Assembly: GCA_015232355.1 (NCBI GenBank)
Contig: JADFZW010000006.1
Coordinates: 62,001 to 126,000 of the forward strand
Direction of reading: 5' to 3'
From: Oligoflexia bacterium
GTDB taxonomy: Bacteria; Bdellovibrionota; Bacteriovoracia; Bacteriovoracales; Bacteriovoracaceae
Length of the DNA stretch: 64,000 bases
Below are positions 40,703 to 49,195 of this stretch, piece after piece. Position 1 is the first letter of the stretch, and each line of letters opens with the position of its first letter. A program made the translations under genes and the position numbers. A model generated the notes under the pieces. The model saw only the letters and a program-made list of their open reading frames with translations. It searched no databases and was not told the origin of the DNA.

Positions 40703-40732
40703 TTAAAGTTAAAGTTAAAGTTAAAGTTAAAG
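40703..40732. repeat. (TTAAAG)5 hexamer repeat
   Basis: Five perfect copies of TTAAAG between the AGCS and racemase genes. The racemase stop codon (TAA) lies inside the repeat, so copy-number change would leave the protein end intact but alter the spacing to the AGCS gene. Confidence 0.92.
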
Positions 40733-41413
40733 TATATATTGCAAAGCTTTTTCAATATGTACTTCTATGCAATCAATTAATAAAATGTTCACCATGTTTT
40801 GTTTAATTGCTAATGGTAATTCTGTACAACCTAAGATTACAGCATCAACATTTTGATCAGCAAAATTGAGAACACATTCTCTAAGTTTTTTTACAGATTC
40901 TACTTTGAAAATATCTTTTACTAATTCTTGATAAATTATTCGATCTACTTCATATCCACTACTTATTTCAGGGACTACCACTTCAATACTACGCTTTTCT
41001 AATGTACCTCTAAAAAAATCCCCATACATAACTCTTTTCGTACCTAAAAGACCAACTTTAAATATTTTTTTTTCCAGCAAATGATCCGCTATTGCCTCTA
41101 CAATGTTTAACAATGGAATACCTAAATGTTTTTGAACTACATCGGCCATCATATTAGTAGTGTTAGAACAAATGAGAAGAACATTAGCACCTGCTTTTTC
41201 CAAAGTAATTGCATGTTCGATAAGAATTTTTGATTCATTTTCATTATCATGAAGAAGCTGAAATGGAAGAATGTCATCAAAATTAAGACTGGAGAGAAGA
41301 ATTTTTGCAGAGGAATTCCCTTCAAAATATTTATTAACAACAAGATTGATTCTTTTATAATATTCTTGAGTTGAAACCCAACTAACACCACCAATTAAAC
41401 CTATCGTTTTCAT
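40727..41413 (-). CDS. Aspartate/glutamate racemase family protein
   Basis: PLP-independent racemase of 228 residues. The start MKTIGLIGGVSW and the two catalytic cysteines in LLICSNTTNM and VILGCTELPL are those of the aspartate racemase (YgeA/RacD) branch; the usual histidine after NTM is replaced (NTTNM). It interconverts L- and D-acidic amino acids in the cytoplasm. It is the first gene of an operon with the AGCS symporter, driven by a sigma-54 promoter about 50-65 bp upstream. AGGA lies before the ATG. Confidence 0.9.
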   Translation of the reverse strand: MKTIGLIGGVSWVSTQEYYKRINLVVNKYFEGNSSAKILLSSLNFDDILPFQLLHDNENESKILIEHAITLEKAGANVLLICSNTTNMMADVVQKHLGIPLLNIVEAIADHLLEKKIFKVGLLGTKRVMYGDFFRGTLEKRSIEVVVPEISSGYEVDRIIYQELVKDIFKVESVKKLRECVLNFADQNVDAVILGCTELPLAIKQNMVNILLIDCIEVHIEKALQYIL

Positions 41414-41463
41414 AATCTTCTATCCTGATATTTTTTTATAATTTCTTATGTACTATGAATGAA

Positions 41464-41480
41464 GGCAATATTTGTGCCAA
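41464..41480 (-). promoter_or_regulatory. Sigma-54 promoter of the racemase operon
   Basis: On the minus strand TTGGCACAAATATTGCC matches the -24/-12 consensus very well: GG at 41478-41477, GC at 41466-41465, and 10 bases between. The expected start near 41453 leaves a leader of about 40 nt before the racemase ATG. Confidence 0.85.
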
Positions 41481-41533
41481 AATAAAAAAGATAACTCTCT
41501 CTCTCACAACATCTTTTTCGTCATAAATCAATT

Positions 41534-41579
41534 GCAACAAATAATTGCAACAATATACGCGTCAGCAATAAACCATTGC
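41534..41579. promoter_or_regulatory. Paired GCAA(T/C)-N5-ATTGC sites (putative enhancer)
   Basis: Dyads at 41534-41548 (GCAAC-N5-ATTGC) and 41565-41579 (GCAAT-N5-ATTGC), with centres 31 bp apart. They lie about 88 and 119 bp upstream of the sigma-54 start of the racemase operon and just upstream of the activator gene. They are the same sites with the same spacing as at 31641-31686. Confidence 0.75.
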
Positions 41580-41644
41580 ATTTTGAAATTTTTATTTTAC
41601 AATAGCAAATCACATATAAAAAGAATATTACAAGGACACACACA

Positions 41645-43015
41645 ATGGATTGCCCTAAAAATCATTCGCAAGATATACTTGATAGTATAACTGAAGGAGT
41701 TTTCACTGTTGATTTAGATTGGAATATTACTTTTTTTAATAAAGCTGCGGAAAAAATTACTGGATTTAAAAAAGAAGAAGCATTAAATAGTAAGTGCTAT
41801 GAAATATTTAAGGCCAACGTTTGCGAATCTAGTTGTTTCTTACGTGAGACTATGGATTTAGGAAAAAATATTTTAAATAGAAGAATTAATATTACCAACA
41901 ATAAAGGAGAAATTGTTCCTATTGCAGTTAACACTTCTATTCTAACTGACAAAAATAAAAAATTAATTGGAGGAATCGAAACTTTTAAAGATTGTTGTGA
42001 TATTGAATTATTACAAAAGCAACTAAAACAATCTTACACTTTTCACGATATTATCGGGAAGGGACCTAAAACAAAAGAAATTTTATCAATTCTACCTGAT
42101 GTGGCCCAAAGTAATAGTACCGTTCTCATTCAAGGTCCAAGTGGTTCAGGTAAAGAGGTTTTTGCTAAAGCAATACATACTCTCAGTAAACGAAGTAAGA
42201 ATCCCTTTATTGCAATCAATTGCGGAGCAATTCCTCACAATCTATTAGAATCAGAATTCTTTGGACATGTTAGAGGTGCCTTTACAGATGCAAAATATAA
42301 CAAGCCAGGAAAATTTAAATTAGCAGAAGGAGGTACCATCTTTCTGGATGAGATTGGAGATCTTCCTTTGTTATTGCAAGTAAAACTCTTAAGACTTATT
42401 CAAGAAAAAGAGTACGAACCAGTAGGAGGTATAAAATCCTACAAAACTGATGTAAGAATAATCTTGGCCACTAATAAAAATCTTCTTCAACTAGTTTCCG
42501 AAAATAAATTTAGAGAAGATCTTTATTTTAGAATAAATGTAATTAAACTAACCCTTCCTCCAATCGCAGAAAGACGAGAAGATATTCCACTCTTTGTTTC
42601 ACATTTTATAAAAATACAAAATAATATCACTAATAAAAAAATCGAAAATATCTCTGAAGAGGTAATGCACCTTTTTATGCAATATGATTTTCCAGGAAAT
42701 ATTCGAGAACTTCAGAATATAATTGAATATGCTTTTATCCTTTGTAATGGTCCAACCATTGAGATGCAACATCTACCTATAGAGGTTACCTCTTTCTACA
42801 AAAAAAATAGAATCAATAATAGTATCACTAAAATATCTTCTCCAGATTATAGTGAACATAACATCTCAAGCTTTGATTCTTTTTGTAAATTAGAAGCAGA
42901 TATGATAAGAAAAAAACTTGAAGATAACAAATGGAATAGAAAAAAAACCGCCAAAGACCTAGGAATAAACGCTAGTACTTTATGGAGAAAAATGCAAAAA
43001 CATCAAATTTGCTAA
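41645..43015 (+). CDS. PAS-domain sigma-54 transcription activator
   Basis: Enhancer-binding protein of 456 residues. The N-terminal PAS domain (about 8-118) contains a cysteine cluster (C51, C60, C64, plus C117/C118) that may bind a metal or sense redox. The AAA+ domain has Walker A GPSGSGKE (164-171), sigma-54 loop GAFTDA (211-216) and Walker B IFLDEIGD. The Fis-type HTH lies at the C-terminus (WNRKKTAKDLGINASTLWRKM). There is no receiver domain, so it senses a signal directly through PAS. It is transcribed divergently from the sigma-54-dependent racemase operon with the paired dyads between them. I infer it binds those dyads. AAGGA lies upstream. Confidence 0.93.
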   Translation: MDCPKNHSQDILDSITEGVFTVDLDWNITFFNKAAEKITGFKKEEALNSKCYEIFKANVCESSCFLRETMDLGKNILNRRINITNNKGEIVPIAVNTSILTDKNKKLIGGIETFKDCCDIELLQKQLKQSYTFHDIIGKGPKTKEILSILPDVAQSNSTVLIQGPSGSGKEVFAKAIHTLSKRSKNPFIAINCGAIPHNLLESEFFGHVRGAFTDAKYNKPGKFKLAEGGTIFLDEIGDLPLLLQVKLLRLIQEKEYEPVGGIKSYKTDVRIILATNKNLLQLVSENKFREDLYFRINVIKLTLPPIAERREDIPLFVSHFIKIQNNITNKKIENISEEVMHLFMQYDFPGNIRELQNIIEYAFILCNGPTIEMQHLPIEVTSFYKKNRINNSITKISSPDYSEHNISSFDSFCKLEADMIRKKLEDNKWNRKKTAKDLGINASTLWRKMQKHQIC

Positions 43016-43089
43016 TAGTAGATAAAACTTAAATCGTCAGATATTAAAAGTTTCAATTTTCTAAAATAGTGTAATAGAATCTTTAATAG

Positions 43090-43671
43090 ATGAACATTTT
43101 AAATCTTCTTTTCTTAAATATCCTTTTTGTAATTATTTTTTTAAATACTCAATCCGTATTTTCATCAACATCACCATCACCATCAACACCACCGCCATCA
43201 CCATCAACTGAAACGCAAATTTTAAAAAACAAGGGAATCTTGCTGTTAACATCATCACTAATAAACAAACGTCATGATGAACTTGCTATTGGTTTTCTAA
43301 CTCATAAAAGTATTTTTGAAAAAAAATATTTTTTCAATGCCTTTGCTACTGCCTTTATCTCCAATGATCGTGATCAAGACAATTCTGCATTAAGGACTGG
43401 TGCTCTTGGTTTTAAGGGAGGTTTATTTCTTCCAACTAATCCATGGTTTCCACTAATGGTACAATTATCATTAGGATTTGCTAAGACCGCATACCAAGAG
43501 GATCCTTGGTTTGGACGAAAATCGCAAACACTTATACAAAAAGATATGCTGCTCGCTGAAGCTGGTTTTTTATATAGTTATCATAAATTCTTTTTAAGTT
43601 GCATTTATCAAGTACACAATATCAAAACAATGCCCAAAAGAATTATGGTCTTTGTTGGAGTCAATTTCTGA
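43090..43671 (+). CDS. Probable outer-membrane beta-barrel protein (small)
   Basis: A 193-residue protein with a signal peptide (NLLFLNILFVIIFLNTQSVFS) and then a low-complexity PSPSTPPPSPST stretch. The rest shows alternating aromatic/hydrophobic strands and ends in GVNF, a beta-barrel-type terminal Phe. I do not recognise a family. Its stop overlaps the next start by one base (TGATG), so the two outer-membrane-type proteins are coupled. Confidence 0.6.
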   Translation: MNILNLLFLNILFVIIFLNTQSVFSSTSPSPSTPPPSPSTETQILKNKGILLLTSSLINKRHDELAIGFLTHKSIFEKKYFFNAFATAFISNDRDQDNSALRTGALGFKGGLFLPTNPWFPLMVQLSLGFAKTAYQEDPWFGRKSQTLIQKDMLLAEAGFLYSYHKFFLSCIYQVHNIKTMPKRIMVFVGVNF

Positions 43672-44645
43672 TGTTTAAAAATCCACTCTTCTTGTTTTTA
43701 ATTTTTCTAATAATTCTAGTATTACCATTATTATCTATAACTACACCGGCGTCCACTCAAGATTCCACTCCCATTATAAATGAAACTCAACAAGCAATCA
43801 CCAATCATTGGATAAATTTAAACTATAATCTTGATCTATTTTTTTCAGAACAACCATACGCTAAATCAGAGAATAAAAGTTTAATATTTGCTTACTATAG
43901 TTTTTACAAAAAAGAGGGGCAACCTGTTTACTATAACTCCGATATAAGAGCAAGTATTCACCTGCCTCAAACATCACAACGTTTAAGAATCGTAATTGAA
44001 AAAGAAAGCGATATTCTTAATCAACAAGGTAATGTTGCCTCTGGTCCTGGTCCGGGCCAAGATAGTAGTGCACGTCCAGATGCCCGAGATAATTTTTTAA
44101 AAGCTCATTTTATCGCAGGTATCTCTTACTTATTACCAAAAACAGACTTTGTGAAAATTTTTGTTGATACTGGAATGAGATTGAATTTGCCTTTGGATCC
44201 TTTTGCTAAACTTAATATCCAAAAAAACATTGAGACCAAATATATTAATATCTTTGCTTCCCAAAGATTTTTACTCTATCGTCAAGATGGATTTTTAGAA
44301 GTTACTCAGTTATCATTTTCTAAAAGATGGAATGCCATGTTTCAAAGCGAACAAGTTAATACCTTAAGTTGGACAGATAAATATGATCTCTTCTTTCTTA
44401 GAAATAATTTATCTCTTCAGCAGATAATTAATGAAAGAAACTCACTCTTTTATATCATCGGTGCCAACGCCGACTTTACACCAACTTTTTTTTATAGTGG
44501 GTATGATACTGTTATCAACTATAGAAGACTTTTGTATAGTGATTGGCTCTTTATGGATTTTTCTATCGGTGCCGATTATCCAAAATCAGATAAATTCAAG
44601 ATGCAACCTTTTACACTCGCCAAGATGCAAGTTTTTTTCCGTTAG
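43671..44645 (+). CDS. Probable outer-membrane protein
   Basis: I chose the ATG at 43671 (in TGATG, overlapping the upstream stop); it gives a signal segment (NPLFLFLIFLIILVLPLLSI). The 324-residue protein has strand patterns with many aromatic residues and ends in QVFFR. Short blocks such as FFSEQPYAKSENKSLIFAYY resemble beta-barrel proteins, but I cannot name a family. A low-complexity GPGPGQDSSARPDARD loop lies in the middle. Confidence 0.6.
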   Translation: MFKNPLFLFLIFLIILVLPLLSITTPASTQDSTPIINETQQAITNHWINLNYNLDLFFSEQPYAKSENKSLIFAYYSFYKKEGQPVYYNSDIRASIHLPQTSQRLRIVIEKESDILNQQGNVASGPGPGQDSSARPDARDNFLKAHFIAGISYLLPKTDFVKIFVDTGMRLNLPLDPFAKLNIQKNIETKYINIFASQRFLLYRQDGFLEVTQLSFSKRWNAMFQSEQVNTLSWTDKYDLFFLRNNLSLQQIINERNSLFYIIGANADFTPTFFYSGYDTVINYRRLLYSDWLFMDFSIGADYPKSDKFKMQPFTLAKMQVFFR

Positions 44646-44712
44646 AATACAAAAAAATATAACTCTCTTTTATTTTAATAATATTTACTGTAATATAAAG
44701 TAATTTTATACT

Positions 44713-44736
44713 ACTTACTTACTTACTTACTTACTT
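44713..44736. repeat. (ACTT)6 tetranucleotide repeat before the M29 gene
   Basis: Six perfect copies of ACTT about 25-45 bp upstream of the aminopeptidase ATG, in a promoter or leader position. Length change here would alter spacing, not a reading frame. Confidence 0.9.
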
Positions 44737-44759
44737 TAATTTTCTAGAGGAATATTGCT

Positions 44760-46100
44760 ATGATTATCAAAAGAACAAAACCGTCATCTCAAAAGTCATC
44801 AGAAAAATTATCAGAAAAAAAATTAGAAAAACTTTTAGAAAAATATGCAGAATTAATACTAAAAAATGGTGTCCATGTAATAAAAGGGCAAAGTATTATT
44901 ATTAAATCTGAACCCATTCATTGGCCATTCATTAATATTTTAATAAAGAAGGCTTATCAACTTGGAGCTAAACAAGTAGTCCCTGAACTTGTACATCCTT
45001 ACGCTAGCATTTATCAAACTCTTTATCAAAAGAAAGAATACCTTGGAAAACTTCCTCGCTATACTAAAAATATTGTTGATACTTACATTGATGAACATTG
45101 GGCGCGGATAATGATTACTGGAAGTGAAAATCCAAATTTTTATAGTATTGCAAACCAAGACAACAATACCATTATCCAAAAAGAGTTGATGACTACTATG
45201 AGACCACTGTTACAAGCATCGATAAAAGGTGATTGCACATGGACGATTGCACCCTATCCTACTCCTAAATGGGCGCAAAAAGTTTTGGCCCCTCGATTTG
45301 GAAAAACCAAAATTGCAAAAATGAGCGATGAACAATTAATACAAGAATTTTGGAAAGTATTAATTCCAATATTACGTCTTAATCACAAAGATCCCAGCAA
45401 AGCATGGAAAAAACACTCTGATACCTTAAAAAAACGAGTAAAATATCTTAATTCCCTTGATATTGAATATCTTCATTATGAATCCAAGAGTGGTAAGACT
45501 GATTTAAAGATCTATCTTGCAGATAATGCCATCTGGGGTGGTGGCAACTTCAATGCTTTTGATAAACGCCCATTCTTGCCAAACATTCCAACTGAAGAAG
45601 TTTTTAGTTGTCCTCATCGCCTTAAAACTGAAGGTAGTGTAAAAGTCACTCGCCCAGTAAAAGTTTTTGGTGATGAAATTATCGATGCATATTTTGAATT
45701 TAAAGACGGAAGAGTTGTAAACTATAGTGCTAAAAAAAACAAAGCACTGTTGGATAAATATTTTTCTATTGATGAAAATGCACGCTATCTAGGTGAAGTC
45801 GCTCTCGTTGATTCTACATCTCCAATCTATCAGGCGCATTTACTTTTTGATTCCATTTTACTAGACGAAAATGCCTCTTGCCATATTGCTCTTGGAAATG
45901 GAATTCCGTCCGTAATTAAAGAAGGAACAAAACTTAAAGAAAAAGATTTAAAAGAGAAAGGATGCAATCATTCTCTATTACATACTGACTTTATGATTGG
46001 AAGTGATGATCTCAAGATCACTGCCTATATCAAGACATCGAAAAAAAATAGACCTCGCAAACAGCTTGTCATAATGAAAAATGGAAAATTCTCTTTTTAA
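44760..46100 (+). CDS. M29-family aminopeptidase
   Basis: Metallo-aminopeptidase of the thermophilic aminopeptidase T/S (M29) family, 446 residues and cytoplasmic. Recognisable blocks are VIKGQSIIIKSE near the N-terminus, GSVKVTRPVKVFGD, YLGEVALVDSTSPIYQ, and the terminal HTDFMIGSDDLKITAY that holds metal ligands. It removes N-terminal residues from peptides, useful for digesting imported prey peptides. GAGGA lies upstream; an (ACTT)6 repeat precedes it. Confidence 0.9.
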   Translation: MIIKRTKPSSQKSSEKLSEKKLEKLLEKYAELILKNGVHVIKGQSIIIKSEPIHWPFINILIKKAYQLGAKQVVPELVHPYASIYQTLYQKKEYLGKLPRYTKNIVDTYIDEHWARIMITGSENPNFYSIANQDNNTIIQKELMTTMRPLLQASIKGDCTWTIAPYPTPKWAQKVLAPRFGKTKIAKMSDEQLIQEFWKVLIPILRLNHKDPSKAWKKHSDTLKKRVKYLNSLDIEYLHYESKSGKTDLKIYLADNAIWGGGNFNAFDKRPFLPNIPTEEVFSCPHRLKTEGSVKVTRPVKVFGDEIIDAYFEFKDGRVVNYSAKKNKALLDKYFSIDENARYLGEVALVDSTSPIYQAHLLFDSILLDENASCHIALGNGIPSVIKEGTKLKEKDLKEKGCNHSLLHTDFMIGSDDLKITAYIKTSKKNRPRKQLVIMKNGKFSF

Positions 46101-46154
46101 TTTTAGTGATTTTAAACGAAGTACGTAATAAAGAAATATTCTTTGAATTTCATA

Positions 46155-46190
46155 TTAGCGCTTGTGCTAACTTAGCATATATGCTATACT
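46155..46190 (+). promoter_or_regulatory. Toxin-antitoxin promoter with double operator
   Basis: Two dyads, TTAGC-N6-GCTAA (46155-46170) and TTAGC-N6-GCTAT (46172-46187), begin 17 bp apart. They overlap the -35 TTGTGC (46162-46167) and -10 TATACT (46185-46190; 17-bp spacer). This fits autorepression by the antitoxin. Confidence 0.75.
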
Positions 46191-46222
46191 GATTTTTGTT
46201 ATTATTTTAAAAGGAAGTATTT

Positions 46223-46618
46223 ATGACTAAGGCAGGAAATTTAACAGAAATAGTATATGAAGGTAGTATTTTTACTATTGAATCATATACGAATACTTCA
46301 GGGAAAAATTTGACGATAGATTGGCTCGAGCAGTTAAATATTTCATATCAAGCTAAATTTGCTGCTCTTTTTGCTAGATTGGGAGATCATGGAAAAATAT
46401 TTAATGAAAGAAAATTTAAACACTTAACTGAAACAGAACAATTGTTTGAATTTAAAATAGATAGTTCTAGAATAATTTGCTTCTTTTTTGTAGGTCAAAG
46501 AGTAATTTTAGCACATGGGTTTAATAAAAAAGGAGACAAAACTCCTAAAACAGAAATAGAACGTGCTCATAGAATAAAACATGAATTTGAACAAAGGACA
46601 AAATATGAAAAAAAATAA
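46223..46618 (+). CDS. RelE/HigB-superfamily toxin (Gp49-like)
   Basis: Type II toxin of 131 residues, probably a ribosome-dependent mRNA endonuclease. The C-terminal blocks KHLTETEQLFEFKIDSSRI and ILAHGFNKKGDKTPKTEIERAHRI are typical of the phage-derived Gp49-like HigB family; the N-terminal third is longer than in short RelE toxins. AAGGA lies upstream, with a promoter carrying a double operator. The downstream antitoxin gene overlaps by 14 nt, in the toxin-first order usual for HigBA. Confidence 0.86.
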   Translation: MTKAGNLTEIVYEGSIFTIESYTNTSGKNLTIDWLEQLNISYQAKFAALFARLGDHGKIFNERKFKHLTETEQLFEFKIDSSRIICFFFVGQRVILAHGFNKKGDKTPKTEIERAHRIKHEFEQRTKYEKK

Positions 46619-46904
46619 AGGATGGGTATCTAAAAAATTAGAAGATCCAAAATTTAAGAAAAAATTTCAAGAAGAGAGTTATAAACTTTCAGTAGCAGAG
46701 CAATTGACAAAATTGAGAAAAGAGTCTGGTTTAACCCAAGCAGCTGTAGCAAAAAAAATCGGAACAACTGCTTCGGCCATCAGCCGTTATGAAAGTGTTT
46801 ACTACGATAAATATGAACTTAATACTATAATGAGAATTGTTGAAGCATGTGGTGGCACTTTAAAAATTATTATTGGAAGTAAACATAGTTTTGCAAAATC
46901 TTGA
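46605..46904 (+). CDS. XRE-family antitoxin (HigA-like)
   Basis: I chose the ATG at 46605 (AAGGAC upstream). The 99-residue protein has a helix-turn-helix AEQLTKLRKESGLTQAAVAKKIGTTASAISRYES and a C-terminal LNTIMRIVEACGGTLKIII, typical of antitoxins paired with Gp49-like toxins. It neutralises the toxin encoded just upstream and should bind the TTAGC-N6-GCTAA sites. Confidence 0.9.
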   Translation: MKKNKGWVSKKLEDPKFKKKFQEESYKLSVAEQLTKLRKESGLTQAAVAKKIGTTASAISRYESVYYDKYELNTIMRIVEACGGTLKIIIGSKHSFAKS

Positions 46905-46923
46905 GTTGTTGAAAGATTTTTTT

Positions 46924-47334
46924 ATGTCGGTGACTCAATATAATAATAAAAAAGGTATGAGAATAACGGAGAGTTTTAAAATAAAAAAATATTTAAACGA
47001 TATTATAAAATTTGTTAAAGATGTAGCTAATGATCCACGCATTCCAGAAAGGGACAAAAAAATCATTGCTGCTCTAGTAGTCTATATTCTTTCACCTATC
47101 GACCTTATTCCAGATTGGATTCCTGTAATTGGTATGTTAGATGATTTAGTGGCACTGTCTTTGATTTTAGATTATCTATTTAATGTTCTTGATAATAAAA
47201 TTCTACTCTCTCACTTTCCTTGGAGTATGAAATCTTTTGCGACCATCAGACGGATCTCCAGACTCATTGCTATTCTAACTCCAAGTTTTATTAAAAATAA
47301 AATTTGGAAATATAAGAGTGATCCATACTCATAA
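46924..47334 (+). CDS. DUF1232 (YkvA-like) membrane protein
   Basis: A 136-residue protein (start at ATG 46924) with the DUF1232 signature LVVYILSPIDLIPDWIPVIGMLDDLVAL. The function of the family is unknown; members are small membrane-associated proteins. It begins 20 bp after the antitoxin stop and may be read through from the toxin-antitoxin promoter. Confidence 0.85.
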   Translation: MSVTQYNNKKGMRITESFKIKKYLNDIIKFVKDVANDPRIPERDKKIIAALVVYILSPIDLIPDWIPVIGMLDDLVALSLILDYLFNVLDNKILLSHFPWSMKSFATIRRISRLIAILTPSFIKNKIWKYKSDPYS

Positions 47335-47342
47335 TATCTTTT

Positions 47343-47357
47343 ACTGGTATTACCAGT
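47343..47357. promoter_or_regulatory. Perfect palindrome before the MFS gene
   Basis: ACTGGTA-T-TACCAGT, a perfect 15-bp inverted repeat 20 bp upstream of the MFS start codon. It could be a repressor operator or a short hairpin next to the ribosome site. There is no T run, so it is not a terminator. Confidence 0.5.
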
Positions 47358-47376
47358 GTGCCGCTAGGAGGATGTC

Positions 47377-48552
47377 ATGCCCAAACTAATTGAATTTTTA
47401 GGACTTAAAAAAAATTTAGTAATTATTTTATTAATAGTTATTATTTTAGAAATGGGCCAACGAATGGGTGAACGCTTTTTACCTATTTATATTCTAGCTT
47501 TAGGTGGAGGTAGCGTTGTTGTTGGTTTATTAAATGGATTAAATAATTTATTAGGAGCGCTTTATTCATTTCCCGGAGGATATCTTAGCGACAAATTCGG
47601 ATATAAAAAATCTCTTATTATTTTTGATATCATTGCAATGTTTGGATATGCAATAGTTATAATTTTTCCCTATTGGCAAGCGGCCATCATAGGGGCCATC
47701 TTTTTTCTTAGTTGGTCTTCCATCTCTCTTCCGGCCATAATGAGTGCTATCTCTAAAATACTTCCTCAAAATAAACAAACAATGGGAGTTTCCATGCACT
47801 CCCTGGTAAGAAGAATTCCTATGGCCATAGGTCCAGTTCTTGGAGGACTTTGTATAGCGGCCTTTGGTGAAACACATGGTATTCGTGTTGCCTTTTTTAT
47901 CTCCTTTCTACTTGCATTTGCTGCTATTTTTGTACAACAAAAATTTCTCGATGATAAACATGAGAAAAATGAAACTATAGAAAAAAATCCTTTTAAAGTT
48001 TTAGCTAGAATGAATTCTGATCTCAAACATCTTTTGGTTTCTGATATTTTAATTAGATTTTGTGAGCAAATCCCATATGCCTTTGTGGTAATTTGGTGTA
48101 TGAAAAATATCGGAGTTAGTGCAGTTGATTTTGGTATTCTTACCACAGCAGAAATGATTACAGCTATGTTAATTTATATTCCAGTTGCATATTTAGTTGA
48201 GAAAAATAAAAGTAAAAAACCATATATCGCAATTACCTTTACCTTCTTTGCAATTTTTCCAATTATTTTATTCTTCTCCCATTCATTTTGGATGTTATTT
48301 TTTGCATTTATAATAAGAGGGCTCAAAGAATTTGGTGAACCAACCAGAAAAGCATTTATTCTTACTCTGGCCGATGATAATTCCAAGGCAGCAATGTATG
48401 GGACATATTATTTAATTCGTGATGTGGTTGTATCGGTTGCTGCTTTTGCTGGCGGTTTTTTATGGTTAATATCACCTGCTACAAATTTAATTTGTGCAAC
48501 CACATTTGGTTTTATAGGCGTGATTTATTTTATTGTTTATTGCAAGGAATAG
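47377..48552 (+). CDS. MFS transporter
   Basis: Major facilitator superfamily permease of 391 residues with about twelve membrane segments. The first intracellular loop motif is GGYLSDKFGYKKSL (G-x3-D-x-G-x-R/K type). The substrate is unclear; the RGLKEFGEPTRKAFI region resembles drug/unknown-substrate MFS proteins. It has a strong ribosome site (AGGAGG). A 15-bp palindrome lies just upstream and may regulate it. Confidence 0.88.
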   Translation: MPKLIEFLGLKKNLVIILLIVIILEMGQRMGERFLPIYILALGGGSVVVGLLNGLNNLLGALYSFPGGYLSDKFGYKKSLIIFDIIAMFGYAIVIIFPYWQAAIIGAIFFLSWSSISLPAIMSAISKILPQNKQTMGVSMHSLVRRIPMAIGPVLGGLCIAAFGETHGIRVAFFISFLLAFAAIFVQQKFLDDKHEKNETIEKNPFKVLARMNSDLKHLLVSDILIRFCEQIPYAFVVIWCMKNIGVSAVDFGILTTAEMITAMLIYIPVAYLVEKNKSKKPYIAITFTFFAIFPIILFFSHSFWMLFFAFIIRGLKEFGEPTRKAFILTLADDNSKAAMYGTYYLIRDVVVSVAAFAGGFLWLISPATNLICATTFGFIGVIYFIVYCKE

Positions 48553-48597
48553 CTTCTTTGTCTGTGAATAGCTTCTTTGTAAAAATCAATCAATATT

Positions 48598-48885
48598 TTA
48601 AAGTCCACATTTGGACATACATGAAGACATATTTTTATTTGCACTATTGCTACAACTATCATAAATCTCTTGGCAGTTCACAGAACTATGACCTCTACCA
48701 ATAATATCATCAATGCATACCTTATAATTACTATCACAATATGCTTGTGCTGAATCATATTCTGACAAACAATATTCAACACACGAATTATCGGGATTGG
48801 CCATAGAGATATTGCTGAAATAAAAAAGTGACAGAACAAAACTTATAGAGACAAAAATTAATGATCCTTTAGAAATAGAAAACAT
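48598..48885 (-). CDS. Small secreted protein with eight cysteines
   Basis: I chose the ATG at 48885 (GGAG upstream, and a signal peptide follows: MFSISKGSLIFVSISFVLSLFYFSNISMA). The mature protein of about 65 residues has eight cysteines in paired spacing: CVEYC, C-x6-C (CDSNYKVC), C-x6-C (CQEIYDSC), CMSKC. This suggests a helical, disulfide-braced fold, but I do not know the family. It lies downstream of the Dsr-type operon on the same strand with its own start signals. Confidence 0.68.
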   Translation of the reverse strand: MFSISKGSLIFVSISFVLSLFYFSNISMANPDNSCVEYCLSEYDSAQAYCDSNYKVCIDDIIGRGHSSVNCQEIYDSCSNSANKNMSSCMSKCGL

Positions 48886-48976
48886 TTTAGACTCCAAAAA
48901 ATATAAAAAAGTTATTATAATTGAGCTTTGAATAATATTAGATCTATAACAAAAGTCAAGTTCATTCCTCTTCTTT

Positions 48977-49195
48977 TCAATCCTCTTCTTCATGAATGGC
49001 CCCTTTAGGGCATACATCAACACAAACTTTGCAAAGTATACATTTACTAACATCTACTCTTGGTGCTTCAAATTTATCTTGTAATAGTGCCTCTTCAGGG
49101 CAAGAAGAGACGGCCGGACATTTGTGATCCTGAGGACATTTTTGTTTATCAATTTTAATTTTCATTTTCATTTTCATTTTCATTTTGTTATCCAT
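48977..49195 (-). CDS. Ferredoxin-type [4Fe-4S] protein
   Basis: A 72-residue protein. The C-terminal half has CILCKVCVDVCP, a full [4Fe-4S] motif. The N-terminal cysteines (KCPQDHKCPAVSSCPEEAL) do not form a standard second motif but match a known single-cluster ferredoxin type. It starts inside the end of the DsrK-like gene (16-nt overlap). The first residues (MDNKMKMKMKMKIKI) come from a hexamer repeat that offers several in-frame ATGs, so the exact start is uncertain. It probably carries electrons for the DsrMK-like complex. Confidence 0.82.
   Translation of the reverse strand: MDNKMKMKMKMKIKIDKQKCPQDHKCPAVSSCPEEALLQDKFEAPRVDVSKCILCKVCVDVCPKGAIHEEED
49163..49186. repeat. (CATTTT)4 hexamer repeat at the ferredoxin start
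   Basis: Four perfect copies, read on the minus strand as AAAATG units. They give repeated Met-Lys codons and several possible in-frame starts for the ferredoxin gene. Confidence 0.92.

Noticed and set aside
48886-49053. N-terminal extension of the eight-Cys secreted protein
   Set aside because: It overlaps the ferredoxin gene. The ATG at 48885 has a ribosome site and a signal peptide.
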